A stretch of DNA of 64,000 nucleotides from the NCBI GenBank assembly GCA_963758365.1, contig CAVWVB010000001.1, positions 1,116,001-1,180,000 of the forward strand. Reading direction: 5' to 3'. A model generated the notes under the pieces. The model had not been told where the DNA came from, made no database searches, and saw nothing but the letters and a program-made list of their open reading frames with translations. Both the position numbers and the translations under genes were made by a program. This DNA is from Dokdonella_A sp963758365 (GTDB lineage Bacteria; Pseudomonadota; Gammaproteobacteria; Xanthomonadales; Rhodanobacteraceae). Positions 42,177 to 51,595 of this stretch are shown piece after piece. The number at the start of each line of letters is the position of its first letter. The first letter of the stretch is position 1.

Positions 42177-43808
42177 ATGTCGTATCAGGCACTAGCGCGC
42201 AAATGGCGCCCGCACCGCTTTTCCGAGCTGGTAGGCCAGGAGCACGTCGTGCGCGCGCTGATTCATGCGCTCGACAGCGGGCGCCTGCACCACGCATTCC
42301 TGTTTACCGGTACCCGTGGCGTGGGCAAGACCACGATAGCGAGGATTCTCGCCAAGTCGCTGAACTGCGAGAAGGGCCCGACATCCGACCCCTGCGGCGT
42401 GTGCGGGGCTTGCGTCGAGATCGATGACGGACGCTTCGTCGATCTGCTCGAAATCGATGCGGCCAGCAACACCGGCATCGACAATGTGCGCGAACTGATC
42501 GACAACGCGATGTATGCGCCGACGCGGGGCCGCTACAAGGTCTACCTGATCGACGAGGTCCACATGCTGTCGCGCAACGCATTCAACGCGTTGCTGAAGA
42601 CGCTGGAGGAACCGCCGCCGCACGTGAAGTTCCTGCTCGCGACGACCGATCCGCAGAAGCTGCCGGTGACCGTGCTTTCGCGCTGCATCAAGTTCAACCT
42701 GAAGCGACTGACGCCGCAGCAGATCGGCGGTCAGATGCAGCATATCCTCGCCGCGGAAGGCATCGAGTTCGACGACGAAGGCATCGAGGTGCTCGCACGA
42801 GCGGCGGACGGTTCGCTGCGCGACGGATTGTCCCTGCTCGATCAGGCCATCGCACATGGTGGCGGCAGCCTGCATGCGGGCGAGGTCCATGCGATGCTGG
42901 GCACCGTCGAGCGGGCCAAGGTCCGCAACCTGCTCGAAATTCTTGCTGCGGGCGACGGTATCGCGCTGATCGGCGAAATCGAACGCATCGCGAGTTTCGC
43001 GCCGGATTTCGCGCAGGTGCTCGACGAACTGGCCGGCTTGTTGCATCGCATCCAGTTGCTGCAGCTCGTCCCGGCCGCGGCTGCCGCGCAGGATGCCGAA
43101 CTGCTTGCGCTGAGCGGCGCGATCCCCGCGACCGACGTGCAGCTCTGGTACCAGATGGCGGTGACCGGACGCCGCGATCTGCCGCTCGCGCCGAGCGCGC
43201 AGGTCGGCTTTGAAATGGCCTTGTTGCGGATGCTTGCATTCGTTCCGGCGACCCGTGCGGATGCGGCGGCGGAGCGCAAGCCTGCACCGGCTGTCGCGCG
43301 TCCTGCGAGAGTACCCGCGCGCGCGCCGCGCGAGGCGGGCCCGACGAGCGGAGCCCCCGCACCGCGTGCGGCGCCGGCCGCGGCCGAGGATGGGAACGAT
43401 ACCTGGGCACGGCTGATCGATCGGGCCGGCCTGCGTGGTCCGGTCGGTCAGCTCGCCCAGCAGGCCACCCTGGTTGCGATCGAGGACGGGTTGGTGCGAC
43501 TGGCCCTGAAGCCTGCGCATGAACATCTGGCCGTTGCGCCGATGACCGAGCAGCTCGAACAACGCCTCGGAACCGCGCTCGGGCGCAAGATCAAGCTCAG
43601 GTTCGAACGTGAGAGTGCAGGCGCCGCGAGCCCGGCGGAACTTCGCTCGCGCGAGGTCGCCGCGCGTCGGCAGGCAGCCGAACGGGCCGTGCATGGCGAT
43701 CCGTTCGTGCAATCGCTGGTCGACCGGTTCGATGCGCGGGTGATTCCCGAGAGCGTGCGGCCGCTGGATCACGAACACGCAGACACACCATCGGAGAAAC
43801 GAACATGA
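42177..43808 (+). CDS. dnaX: DNA polymerase III subunit tau/gamma
   Basis: The 543-residue clamp-loader subunit. Walker A is FTGTRGVGKTTIARILAK; the four-cysteine zinc module is LNCEKGPTSDPCGVCGACVEI; Walker B is VYLIDEVHMLS, and the sensor region is KFLLATTDPQKLPVTVLSRC. An Ala/Pro-rich linker (about 355-405) leads to the C-terminal tau domain, followed by a short helical tail. No A-rich slippery run for gamma production is visible. A TACAAT -10 lies at 42146-42151 ahead of the ATG. The stop overlaps the ybaB start (ATGA). Confidence 0.96.
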   Translation: MSYQALARKWRPHRFSELVGQEHVVRALIHALDSGRLHHAFLFTGTRGVGKTTIARILAKSLNCEKGPTSDPCGVCGACVEIDDGRFVDLLEIDAASNTGIDNVRELIDNAMYAPTRGRYKVYLIDEVHMLSRNAFNALLKTLEEPPPHVKFLLATTDPQKLPVTVLSRCIKFNLKRLTPQQIGGQMQHILAAEGIEFDDEGIEVLARAADGSLRDGLSLLDQAIAHGGGSLHAGEVHAMLGTVERAKVRNLLEILAAGDGIALIGEIERIASFAPDFAQVLDELAGLLHRIQLLQLVPAAAAAQDAELLALSGAIPATDVQLWYQMAVTGRRDLPLAPSAQVGFEMALLRMLAFVPATRADAAAERKPAPAVARPARVPARAPREAGPTSGAPAPRAAPAAAEDGNDTWARLIDRAGLRGPVGQLAQQATLVAIEDGLVRLALKPAHEHLAVAPMTEQLEQRLGTALGRKIKLRFERESAGAASPAELRSREVAARRQAAERAVHGDPFVQSLVDRFDARVIPESVRPLDHEHADTPSEKRT

Positions 43809-44128
43809 AGGGTCCCCTCGCCGGATTGATGCAGCAGGCGCAGCGCATGCAGGAAGAGATGAAGCGTGCGCAGGAGGAGATCGCACAGATGGAGGTCACC
43901 GGTCAGGCTGGCGGCGGTCTGGTCAGCGTGCGCATGAGCGGCCGCCACGAGGTGCGTGCGGTCACGATCGATCGCAAGCTCCTTGCCGACGATCCGGAAA
44001 TGGCCGAGGACCTCGTGGCCGCGGCGGTCAACGACGCGGTGAACAGGATCGCGTCCGTGAGCCAGGAGAGACTGGGCGGACTCGCTGCAGGCATGAACCT
44101 GCCGCCCGGAATGAAGCTGCCGTTCTGA
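43805..44128 (+). CDS. ybaB: YbaB/EbfC family nucleoid-associated protein
   Basis: A 107-residue DNA-binding protein almost always placed between dnaX and recR, as here. MKGPLAGLMQQAQRMQEEMKRAQEEIAQ forms the long helix and GGGLVSVRMSGRHEV the beta part. The ending GLAAGMNLPPGMKLPF is a strong family mark. It overlaps dnaX by four bases. Confidence 0.96.
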   Translation: MKGPLAGLMQQAQRMQEEMKRAQEEIAQMEVTGQAGGGLVSVRMSGRHEVRAVTIDRKLLADDPEMAEDLVAAAVNDAVNRIASVSQERLGGLAAGMNLPPGMKLPF

Positions 44129-44149
44129 CAAGTCCGGGCTGCCGACGCA

Positions 44150-44746
44150 ATGTCCAGTTCGCCGCTTCTCGCCGAGCTCATCGAAGCGCTGCGCTGCCTG
44201 CCCGGCGTCGGCGCCAAGACCGCTCAGCGCATGGCTTTCCACATGCTCGAACGCGATCGGCAGGGAGCGCGCAGGCTTGCCGAACGGCTCGCGGTCGCGG
44301 TCGAGCGGATCGGCAACTGCACGCGTTGCCGGACCTTCAGCGAGGAGCCGATATGTGCGCTGTGCATGAGCGCGCAGCGTGACCCCGCCCTTCTCTGCGT
44401 GGTCGAGACGCCGGTCGATGAGCTTGCGATCGAGCAGGCCACGGGTTTCCGCGGCCGGTATTTCGTGCTGCTCGGGCGGTTGTCGCCGCTGGATGGTCTC
44501 GGGCCCAGGGAAATCGGTCTGGACCTGCTAACGCAGCGTCTCGGCGAAGGCGAGGTCAAGGAACTGATCGTCGCCACCAACCCGACCGTGGAAGGCGAGG
44601 CCACCGCACACATGCTTGCGCAGATCGCGCGTGCTGCCGGCGTGCATGCGAGTCGCCTCGCACATGGCGTTCCACTCGGCGGCGAACTCGAGTTCATCGA
44701 TCGCGGTACGTTGGCGCATGCGTTCGGCGGACGCCAGGCGCTGTGA
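44150..44746 (+). CDS. recR: Recombination protein RecR
   Basis: A 198-residue partner of RecF/RecO in gap repair. The N-terminal helix-hairpin-helix has LRCLPGVGAKTAQRMAFHML; the zinc finger CTRCRTFSEEPICALC has four cysteines; and the Toprim domain has LLCVVETPVDELAIEQ and ATNPTVEGEATAHML. It is separated by 21 bases from ybaB, completing the dnaX-ybaB-recR operon. Confidence 0.97.
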   Translation: MSSSPLLAELIEALRCLPGVGAKTAQRMAFHMLERDRQGARRLAERLAVAVERIGNCTRCRTFSEEPICALCMSAQRDPALLCVVETPVDELAIEQATGFRGRYFVLLGRLSPLDGLGPREIGLDLLTQRLGEGEVKELIVATNPTVEGEATAHMLAQIARAAGVHASRLAHGVPLGGELEFIDRGTLAHAFGGRQAL

Positions 44747-44908
44747 GCCGGGACTGGCGATTTTGGATTTCGCAAAAAGCGAACGAGCGCCGGTAGCCTG
44801 CATGCTCATTCGAACTGTACGTGGCGCTCGCGGCGGCCCTTGCGGATCGCGCGCCGAGCTGCGAGCCTTCGTCCGAGTCCTGAATACCGAATCCAGAATC
44901 CAGAACCA

Positions 44909-45253
44909 ATGACCGAGACCCTGTTCGCAAAGATCATCCGCCGGGAGATCCCCGCCGACATCGTCTACGAGGACGATACGGTACTCGGCTTCCGCGACGT
45001 CAACCCGCAGGCGCCCGTGCATGTGTTGTTCGTCCCGAAGACCCCGGTAGCGACCCTGAACGATCTCACCGACGCCGACGCCTTGACGATCGGCAAGCTC
45101 GTGCTCGCGGCGTCCAGCTGGGCCAGAGAGCAGGGCTTTGCGGAGAACGGTTATCGCTGCGTGATCAACTGCAATCGCGACGGTGGCCAGAGCGTTTTCC
45201 ATGTCCACCTGCATCTGCTCGCGGGGCGAGCAATGCAATGGCCGCCGGGCTGA
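44909..45253 (+). CDS. hinT: HIT family purine nucleoside phosphoramidase-like protein
   Basis: A 114-residue HinT-type hydrolase. FAKIIRREIPADIVYEDD at the start and the histidine triad HVHLHLLAGRAMQWPPG near the end are complete. The preceding 160 bases hold a possible terminator for recR. Its cellular substrate is not known from sequence. Confidence 0.94.
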   Translation: MTETLFAKIIRREIPADIVYEDDTVLGFRDVNPQAPVHVLFVPKTPVATLNDLTDADALTIGKLVLAASSWAREQGFAENGYRCVINCNRDGGQSVFHVHLHLLAGRAMQWPPG

Positions 45254-45264
45254 CGCAAACGCAG

Positions 45265-45888
45265 TCAGCGCTTCTGCATTTCCTGCTGCTCCGAATTCCT
45301 CTGCGTCTGCACTTGCGCCTGCGCGCGCGGGTGCCCGTGCGATCGCCCGCGGATCACCACGGGCGGACCCCAATAGGGACCCCAGCCCCATGACGGTCCG
45401 AAGCCCCAGCCCGGACCATATCCGTAGAGCCACGGGTCGTAGTAGTAGGGGGAGCGTACGTACAGCGGACGCTCGGGCCAAAGATAGATCGTGCTCGCCT
45501 CGACACGCGGATAGGTGTAGTCAAACTGGCCGACCTTGCCCTGTTCGGTGCCGCTCAGGCGTCCGACGATCGTGAGGTCGCGCCCGCGCTCGAAATCCTC
45601 GGGGTCGTAGAATCCCTTGCGGCAGGCGATGAAGCGGCCCTGACTCGAATCACGATCGGTGGGGCGCGCACTCGCATCGAGCTCGCGAGCGAGGATCTCG
45701 AAGCAGGTCGCATCGGCCTGTGGTTCGACCTTGATGATTTCGCCGCCCCAGCGCACCTGTTGACCCTGCGCGGTGGCCGCCGCGTCGCGCGGCGAACTGG
45801 CCGGAAACTGGCCCTGCAGGGGCGTCGGAACGCTCGCACAGGAAGCCAGACCGGTCGTCATCAGAACGATTGCCAGTTTCTTGCTCAT
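45265..45888 (-). CDS. Slp family outer membrane lipoprotein
   Basis: A 207-residue lipoprotein. The signal MSKKLAIVLMTTGLASC has the lipidated cysteine at residue 17. The Slp core includes VRWGGEIIKVEPQADATCFEILAREL, GRFIACRKGFYDPEDFERGRDLTIVGRL and YTYPRVEASTIYLWPER. The C-terminal 50 residues are Gly/Trp/Tyr/Pro-rich, then Gln/Arg-rich. GAGGTG lies seven bases upstream of the ATG. It converges on hinT; the 3' ends are 11 bases apart. Confidence 0.93.
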   Translation of the reverse strand: MSKKLAIVLMTTGLASCASVPTPLQGQFPASSPRDAAATAQGQQVRWGGEIIKVEPQADATCFEILARELDASARPTDRDSSQGRFIACRKGFYDPEDFERGRDLTIVGRLSGTEQGKVGQFDYTYPRVEASTIYLWPERPLYVRSPYYYDPWLYGYGPGWGFGPSWGWGPYWGPPVVIRGRSHGHPRAQAQVQTQRNSEQQEMQKR

Positions 45889-45944
45889 TGCAAACACCTC
45901 ATGGGAATCAACGAATCCCGGCGCGCCGGAACCCGCCATGCATC

Positions 45945-47951
45945 TTACCCCGACGTGGCTGAATGTCCGGTCGTCGCATCGGTACGTCGCAATGGCCGCG
46001 GTGGCGCGCGCAACCTGCGCACCGCGCGCGCGAACGCGGCAACCTGCGCTTGCGGAGCCGCCGCGACGCCGTAGCGCAGGGCAACGTACTCGCGAACCAG
46101 CGGCTCCAGCTCGGCCACGAACGCGGGCGGTTGCTGAATGCGTGCACGCCGCAGCAGATCGAACGGCCCCTCGTTCGGACGCTCCGACAAGCCGCCGCGC
46201 CGCAGGCGCGTGCGCAGCCGCTGCCATGCCTCGTCGAGCGCGTCCCCGCGCGGGCGCGGGGCGCCGGACATGGCCCAGATCGTCGCCAGCAGCATCGCGA
46301 CCGCGAGTGCGCCCGACAGCGCGAGCAGCAGATCGCCGTGGTTTGCGTCGGCGACGCCGAATCGGGCCAGCAGGGCCTTCTGGCGCAGCGCATTGAACTG
46401 GATGATGCCCTGGGTCCAGAGCCGGTTCGCGAAATCGAAGCGATTGCGCAGGCCGCGCAGCCAGCCGGCCTGGGACCAGTCGTCGCGGTCGCTCGCTGCG
46501 GCCGCACCGCGTTCGATGCGCGCAGGGCTGACAGCCGCAGTCGGATCGACGCGGACCCATCCGCGTCCGCCACGCCAGATTTCGGCCCAGGCATGCGCAT
46601 CGGACTGGCGCACGAGCAGATAGCGACCCGACGCATTCCACCACCCGCCCTGGTAGCCGGTGACGACGCGGGCCGGAATGCCGGCGGCACGCATCAGCAC
46701 GACGAATGCCGATGCGTAGTGTTCGCAGAATCCACTGCGGGTGCCGAACAGGAAGTCGTCCACCGAATTCCGCCCGAGCAGCGGTGGGCTCAGGGTGTAG
46801 GTAAAGCTAGCATTGAACATCTGCAGCGCGGCGCCGACTACGCCGGCATCGTCGCGGCCTTCGCGGCGCCAGCGCGCGGCCAGTGCATGCGTATCCGGAT
46901 CAAAGCCCGCGGGAAGCGCGAGCGCCCGTGTGCGCTCGCCCGCGTCGAGCGTCGCCGAGAGCACGTAGCGGACCTGCGACTGCAGCGCGAATGCACGCGG
47001 CTGCGTGACCGGCGTGTTCGTGACCAACATGCGTTCGGCCGTGAATCGCGCATCGGTCGGAGCGGCGACCGGCATGTCCAGTGCCGGCAGCCAGCGTCGG
47101 CCCGTGGCTTCGAGGGCTAGCGTGTAGTCGTAGATGGCGGCGGCCTGCGTCGTATCGGCGGCGATGTTTTCGATGCGTCGATATCCGGGCAAGGGCCCGC
47201 GAAACCACGTCGTACCATCGAAATCCCAGAGCACGATCGAGCGGAAGTAGAGTTGTGGCGGCGCTGGCGGGGCTTCCGCGAAGGTGACGCGAAATGCGGG
47301 CGAGTCGTCGACCAGCAGGTCGGTGAACTGGCCCGGCGCCATGCTGTCGCCGAGTCCGGTGCGTGAGAGCGACTCGTTGCCTGGAGCGCCCCAGAGCGGC
47401 GCGCCGAGGCGCGGCACCAGCACGAATGCCGCCAGCGCGAGCGGCAGGCCGGCGCCGAGCAGCAGCGTGGCCACGCGCAGATCGGCGAACAGGGAGCGTT
47501 GCCGCGGTGCGGGCTGCAGCGCGACCAGGCCCGCGATCAGGAGCACGAGCACCGCACAGATCAGCAGCGTGAACAGCAGCGTCTGGGTGAACAACAGCGC
47601 GCTCATCAGCACGAACGCGCCGAACCCCGCGGCGACACGCGCGTCGCGAACGCGTTCGGTCTCGAGCAGCTTGAGCGCGAGCAGACCGCAACCGAGCTGG
47701 GTGCCGGGCTCCTTTCCGAACAGGTTGCCGAAACTCGCCACCACGAGGGCGACCAGCAGAAGGGTCAGTGGCAGGCGGATCCACGCGACGACCGCGGCCG
47801 CACCACGTCGCCGCGTCCAGGCGCGCAGCCCGAGCAGGATCGCGAACGCCACGCCGAGCACGGGCGGCAGATGCGCGAGATGCGTCGCGAGCACCGCCGC
47901 GATCGTCATCGTCAACAGCTCGAACTGGCGGTTGTCGAGGCGTTCGGTCAC
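45945..47951 (-). CDS. TgpA-like transglutaminase membrane protein (DUF3488-type)
   Basis: A 668-residue inner-membrane protein. The first 190 residues hold about six hydrophobic helices (DUF3488 region). A periplasmic transglutaminase core follows with the catalytic Cys in TRSGFCEHYASAFVVLMRAAGIPAR, His in SDAHAWAEIWRGG and Asp in WVRVDPTAAVS. A late helix (LLLALSGALAVAMLLATIW) and a C-terminal cytoplasmic domain end it. The GTG start overlaps the DUF58 stop (GTGA). moxR-DUF58-tgpA is a widespread operon; its substrates are not established by sequence. Confidence 0.9.
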   Translation of the reverse strand: MTERLDNRQFELLTMTIAAVLATHLAHLPPVLGVAFAILLGLRAWTRRRGAAAVVAWIRLPLTLLLVALVVASFGNLFGKEPGTQLGCGLLALKLLETERVRDARVAAGFGAFVLMSALLFTQTLLFTLLICAVLVLLIAGLVALQPAPRQRSLFADLRVATLLLGAGLPLALAAFVLVPRLGAPLWGAPGNESLSRTGLGDSMAPGQFTDLLVDDSPAFRVTFAEAPPAPPQLYFRSIVLWDFDGTTWFRGPLPGYRRIENIAADTTQAAAIYDYTLALEATGRRWLPALDMPVAAPTDARFTAERMLVTNTPVTQPRAFALQSQVRYVLSATLDAGERTRALALPAGFDPDTHALAARWRREGRDDAGVVGAALQMFNASFTYTLSPPLLGRNSVDDFLFGTRSGFCEHYASAFVVLMRAAGIPARVVTGYQGGWWNASGRYLLVRQSDAHAWAEIWRGGRGWVRVDPTAAVSPARIERGAAAASDRDDWSQAGWLRGLRNRFDFANRLWTQGIIQFNALRQKALLARFGVADANHGDLLLALSGALAVAMLLATIWAMSGAPRPRGDALDEAWQRLRTRLRRGGLSERPNEGPFDLLRRARIQQPPAFVAELEPLVREYVALRYGVAAAPQAQVAAFARAVRRLRAPPRPLRRTDATTGHSATSG

Positions 47952-48931
47952 TGCGCGCGTCCCGCTCCGGGCAGCAGCGCGAGCGCACGCAGGCAGGCTC
48001 CGCGGTGGTCGGCTCCGAGGCCCGGCCCGAGCGTCTCGGCGGGCAGGCGCAGCGTGTAGCGGCGCTGCTCGGATTCGGCCGCGACCACCCAGGCCGCGAG
48101 GCGGCGGATGCGCGCTTCCGGATCCAGGCCGCGCAACGCGCTGTGGTCGAAGGTTAGCGCCTCGCCCGAGCGTCGTTCCGCGTCGCGCACCAATAGGGAG
48201 TCGTGACGAACCGAGGCCTTCCATGCGATCAGGCGGGACGGGTCGCTGTTGCGGTAGTCACGCAGGCCCGCGTGTTCCTCGCTCGCGCCCGCATTCGCGC
48301 GTTCGCCCGCGAGGCCGTCGCCCGCTGGCAGTTCCGGCGCGGGCGACTCGAGGGCCGGATACACGAGGAACTGCGTGTCGGGGTGAATCCAGCTCCAGAT
48401 CCTGAACACGCCGAGCGGATATTCGGTCCATACGCGCAGGCGCCCCGGACGCAACCAGCCGCGCGCTGCGGCTGGCAGCACGATCCGCACGTCGGTTGTC
48501 CCGGACCCCACCGCGAACGCGCATTGCGCCTCGCCGCAACGCACGCACAGGCCCGGTCGCTCGCGCCGTTCGCCGGCGAACTGCAGGTGCAGTTCGAACG
48601 GCCGGTCGGCATAGGCTTCTCCCGCGTGCAGCTGGACGAGGGTCAGACCGCTCATCGCACGAAACCCCGCGAACAGGCTCGCACCGGTTGCCGCGCCGAA
48701 CAGGCAGGTCATCAGCAGGGCCGCGTTGTTCGCGTAGTTGAGCGCGCCGATCAGCATCACGAAGAGCAGCAACGTGAGTGCGACGCCGAAGCCGGAAGGC
48801 AATACGTAGATGCGCCGGCGATCGAGGCGGACCGGCAGCGCTTCGGCGCGGCGCAGGCGCGTCAGCGCGGGCAGGCGCCGCTCGGCGATCGCGAGAGCAC
48901 GCAGACGCAGGCCGTCGACGGTCACCGCCAT
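47948..48931 (-). CDS. DUF58 domain membrane protein
   Basis: A 327-residue protein with two close hydrophobic segments (about 46-90; VLPSGFGVALTLLLFVMLIG and ALLMTCLFGAATGASLF). A beta-rich middle precedes the DUF58 core (AGLRDYRNSDPSRLIAWKASVRHDSLLVRD). It lies between moxR (four-base gap) and tgpA (four-base overlap), and is probably a scaffold or client of the MoxR ATPase. Confidence 0.9.
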   Translation of the reverse strand: MAVTVDGLRLRALAIAERRLPALTRLRRAEALPVRLDRRRIYVLPSGFGVALTLLLFVMLIGALNYANNAALLMTCLFGAATGASLFAGFRAMSGLTLVQLHAGEAYADRPFELHLQFAGERRERPGLCVRCGEAQCAFAVGSGTTDVRIVLPAAARGWLRPGRLRVWTEYPLGVFRIWSWIHPDTQFLVYPALESPAPELPAGDGLAGERANAGASEEHAGLRDYRNSDPSRLIAWKASVRHDSLLVRDAERRSGEALTFDHSALRGLDPEARIRRLAAWVVAAESEQRRYTLRLPAETLGPGLGADHRGACLRALALLPGAGRAQ

Positions 48932-48935
48932 CGGA

Positions 48936-49886
48936 TCAGCGCACCGGAGTCGACTCGAGCAACTGCAGGGCCAGCCGGTCGCGGTCGCCGCGCGCGCTCG
49001 CGCCCGGGCTCAGACGATGGCCGGCCACGAACGGAAACACCGCCTGCACGTCCTCGGGTACGCAGTGCGGTCGGCCGGCCAGCAGCGCGTGGGCACGTGC
49101 GGCGGCGAGCAGCGAAAGGCCGGCGCGGGGCGACAGGCCGACGCGAATCTCGGCGTGCTCGCGGCTCGCCTCGAGCAGCGCCTGCAGGTATTCGATCAAC
49201 GCGGGGCTTGCGAGCACGCGGGTGCAGGCGTGCCGCAATTCGATGATCTGCTCCGGGGTAAGGCACGGCGAGAGGCTGTCGATCACCTCGCGCCGGTCAG
49301 TCGCGCCGAGCATCGCGCGTTCGGCATCCCGATCCGGATAGCCGAGATTCATGCGCAGCATGAAGCGGTCGAGCTGCGAGTCGGGCAGCGGATAGGTGCC
49401 CGCGAAGTCGAGCGGATTCTGGGTCGCGACGACGAAGAACGGCGGCGCGAGCCGGTGCGTGGTCCCGTCGACGGTCACCTGCTCCTCGGCCATCGCCTCG
49501 AGCAGCGCGCTTTGCGTCTTCGGCATCGCGCGGTTGATCTCGTCGGCGAGCAGCAGCTGGGTGAACAGCGGACCCGGATGGAAGCGGAACCGATTCAGTT
49601 CGCGCTCGTAGATGCCGACGCCGATGATGTCCGAAGGCAGCAGGTCGGAAGTGAACTGCACGCGCTGGAAACCGAGGCCGAGAGTTGCCGCGAGCGCGTG
49701 GGCGAGCGTCGTCTTGCCGACGCCCGGCCGGTCCTCGATCAGCAGATGACCGCCGGCGAGCAGGCAGACGAACGCGAGCCGGACCTCGCGGCGCTTGCCG
49801 AGCACGACCGTGTTGACCTGGGCGATCGCGCGCGCGAGCGGGTCGCGCAGCTCGCTCGGCAGCGCGGCATGGGAGGTTTCGATCAT
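48936..49886 (-). CDS. MoxR family AAA+ ATPase
   Basis: A 316-residue ATPase. Walker A is EDRPGVGKTTLAHALA, Walker B is QLLLADEINRAMPKTQSALLEAM, and sensor 1 is FFVVATQNPLDFAGTYPLPDSQLDRFMLR. Arg/Asp replace the more usual Gly/Val before the P-loop proline, which is common in the MRP/APE2220 branch. It heads moxR-DUF58-tgpA on the minus strand; the ATG before IETSHAALP was chosen for spacing to the first conserved helix. Confidence 0.92.
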   Translation of the reverse strand: MIETSHAALPSELRDPLARAIAQVNTVVLGKRREVRLAFVCLLAGGHLLIEDRPGVGKTTLAHALAATLGLGFQRVQFTSDLLPSDIIGVGIYERELNRFRFHPGPLFTQLLLADEINRAMPKTQSALLEAMAEEQVTVDGTTHRLAPPFFVVATQNPLDFAGTYPLPDSQLDRFMLRMNLGYPDRDAERAMLGATDRREVIDSLSPCLTPEQIIELRHACTRVLASPALIEYLQALLEASREHAEIRVGLSPRAGLSLLAAARAHALLAGRPHCVPEDVQAVFPFVAGHRLSPGASARGDRDRLALQLLESTPVR

Positions 49887-50188
49887 TGCGTGGGCTCGGT
49901 CATGGCACCTGGGTCTCCTGCTCCGGCCGATCGGCACGTCGAGTGTACGGGAGCAACGGGCGCGCCGGATTCGCACAGACGCGAACGCTGCGGGCCGACT
50001 TGCCCGCGCGCCGGCCTTGCGGCACTCTGCGTCGCAGTTGCGGTCCAAGCCCGGGCGACAGCCTGCGGACGCGCCGACGCGCGTCAGCGAAGGGCGATGT
50101 CGCGCGGCAGTTCGCGCGGTTCGCGACTGGACGCATCCCGGGCGATCCCTCGATCTTGTCCGGCGCAAAAACCAAGGATCGCGTTCGC

Positions 50189-51430
50189 ATGTTCCGTCCG
50201 CTCGAAGTCTTCATCGGCCTGCGCTACACACGTGCCAAGCGGCGCAATCACTTCATCTCGTTCATCTCGCTGGTGTCGATCCTCGGCATCGCGGTCGGAG
50301 TGACTGCGCTGATCACCGTGATCTCGGTCATGAATGGCTTCGATCAGGAACTCAAGGAGCGCATTCTCGGCATGGTAGCGCACGCCACCATAGAGGGCGT
50401 CGACGAGACCGTGCATGACTGGCCGCACGCGATCGAGCTCGCGAACGCGAACCCGCACGTGCTCGGCGCGGCGCCCTATGTCGAGCGCCAGGCGATGCTG
50501 CAGGGTGCGCGGGTCAGCGGCGCCATCGTGCGCGGCGTGATGCCGGACATGGAGCCAAAGGTTTCGGAAATCGGCAAGCGGATGACCGCAGGCCGGCTTG
50601 GCGATCTGGTCGCGGGCAAGTTCGGCATCGTTCTCGGCAAGGAACTCGCGATGACGCTCGGCGTCACTGTCGGTGATCGCGTGACCGTGTTCGCGCCGGA
50701 ATTCAGCGCGACACCGATCGGCGCGATTCCGCGCATGAAGCGCTTCACGGTCGTGGGCATCTTCGAGGCCGGCATGCAGGAATACGACTCCGGCCTCGCG
50801 GTGATGAACATGCGCGACGCCGAGACTCTGTATCGTCTGGACGGTCCGACCGGCGTGCGCCTCAAGCTCGACGACATGTTCGAGGCGTATCCCGTGGGAC
50901 GCGCGCTCGCGCGCGAACTCGGCCAGTACTACCGGGTCACCGACTGGATGCAGGGCCACAGCAACTTCTTCAAGGCGGTCGCGATGGAGAAGAAGGTGAT
51001 GTTCCTGATTCTCTCGCTGATCGTCGCGGTGGCCGCATTCAACCTCGTCTCGACTCTGGTCATGCTGGTCCAGGACAAGCAGGCCGACATCGCGATCCTG
51101 CGCACGCTCGGCCAGAGTCCGCGCAGCGTGATGGGCACGTTCATGGTCCAGGGCGTGCTGGTCGGCGCGCTCGGCATCGCGCTAGGCGTGCTGTTCGGCG
51201 TGGTGCTGTCGCTGAATCTGGCCGCGATCGTGCAATGGATCGAGCACACGTTTCATGTCGCGTTCCTGTCGCCCGACGTCTACTACATCAGCGAACTTCC
51301 GAGCGACCTGCACTGGCGAGACGTGATCTGGATCACCGTCACCGCGTTCGCGTTCTGCACGCTCGCGACGCTGTATCCGGCACGGCGCGCCGCGAAGACC
51401 GAGCCGGCAGCGGCGCTGCGTTATGAATAG
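50189..51430 (+). CDS. lolC: Lipoprotein-releasing ABC transporter permease LolC/LolE
   Basis: A 413-residue inner-membrane subunit that extracts outer-membrane lipoproteins for LolA. The N-terminal FIGLRYTRAKRRNHFISFIS and first helix (SLVSILGIAVGVTALITVISVM) are followed by a large periplasmic domain (about 55-265). Three C-terminal helices follow, including LVMLVQDKQADIAILRTLG. The ending YPARRAAKTEPAAALRYE is typical. AAGGA precedes the ATG. lolD follows after 165 bases. No second permease gene is present, so a LolF-like homodimer or a distant lolE is possible. Confidence 0.93.
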   Translation: MFRPLEVFIGLRYTRAKRRNHFISFISLVSILGIAVGVTALITVISVMNGFDQELKERILGMVAHATIEGVDETVHDWPHAIELANANPHVLGAAPYVERQAMLQGARVSGAIVRGVMPDMEPKVSEIGKRMTAGRLGDLVAGKFGIVLGKELAMTLGVTVGDRVTVFAPEFSATPIGAIPRMKRFTVVGIFEAGMQEYDSGLAVMNMRDAETLYRLDGPTGVRLKLDDMFEAYPVGRALARELGQYYRVTDWMQGHSNFFKAVAMEKKVMFLILSLIVAVAAFNLVSTLVMLVQDKQADIAILRTLGQSPRSVMGTFMVQGVLVGALGIALGVLFGVVLSLNLAAIVQWIEHTFHVAFLSPDVYYISELPSDLHWRDVIWITVTAFAFCTLATLYPARRAAKTEPAAALRYE

Positions 51431-51521
51431 CCGGGAGTCGGAATTCGGCGGAAGGCCACGCTGCGATCTTCTTCGCCTCGTCTTCGGGGTTTCCGATTCA
51501 CGGCAATACCGGAAACGGAGA

Positions 51522-51538
51522 ATCCCGGTTGCCGGGAT
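51522..51538. other. Hairpin between lolC and lolD
   Basis: ATCCCGG and CCGGGAT form a perfect 7-bp stem with a TTG loop. A second inverted repeat, GTTTCCG/CGGAAAC, lies just upstream. Without a T-run it is probably an mRNA stability or attenuation element rather than a terminator. Confidence 0.4.
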
Positions 51539-51595
51539 CCGGTCATTTCCGCTGCACTTTTTCCATTCCAGGTCGCCGCTTCCCGATCTCCAGCC

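Noticed and set aside
42177..43808. Programmed frameshift in dnaX producing gamma
   Set aside because: No A-rich slippery heptamer with stimulatory hairpin was seen in the expected region; the linker is GC-rich.
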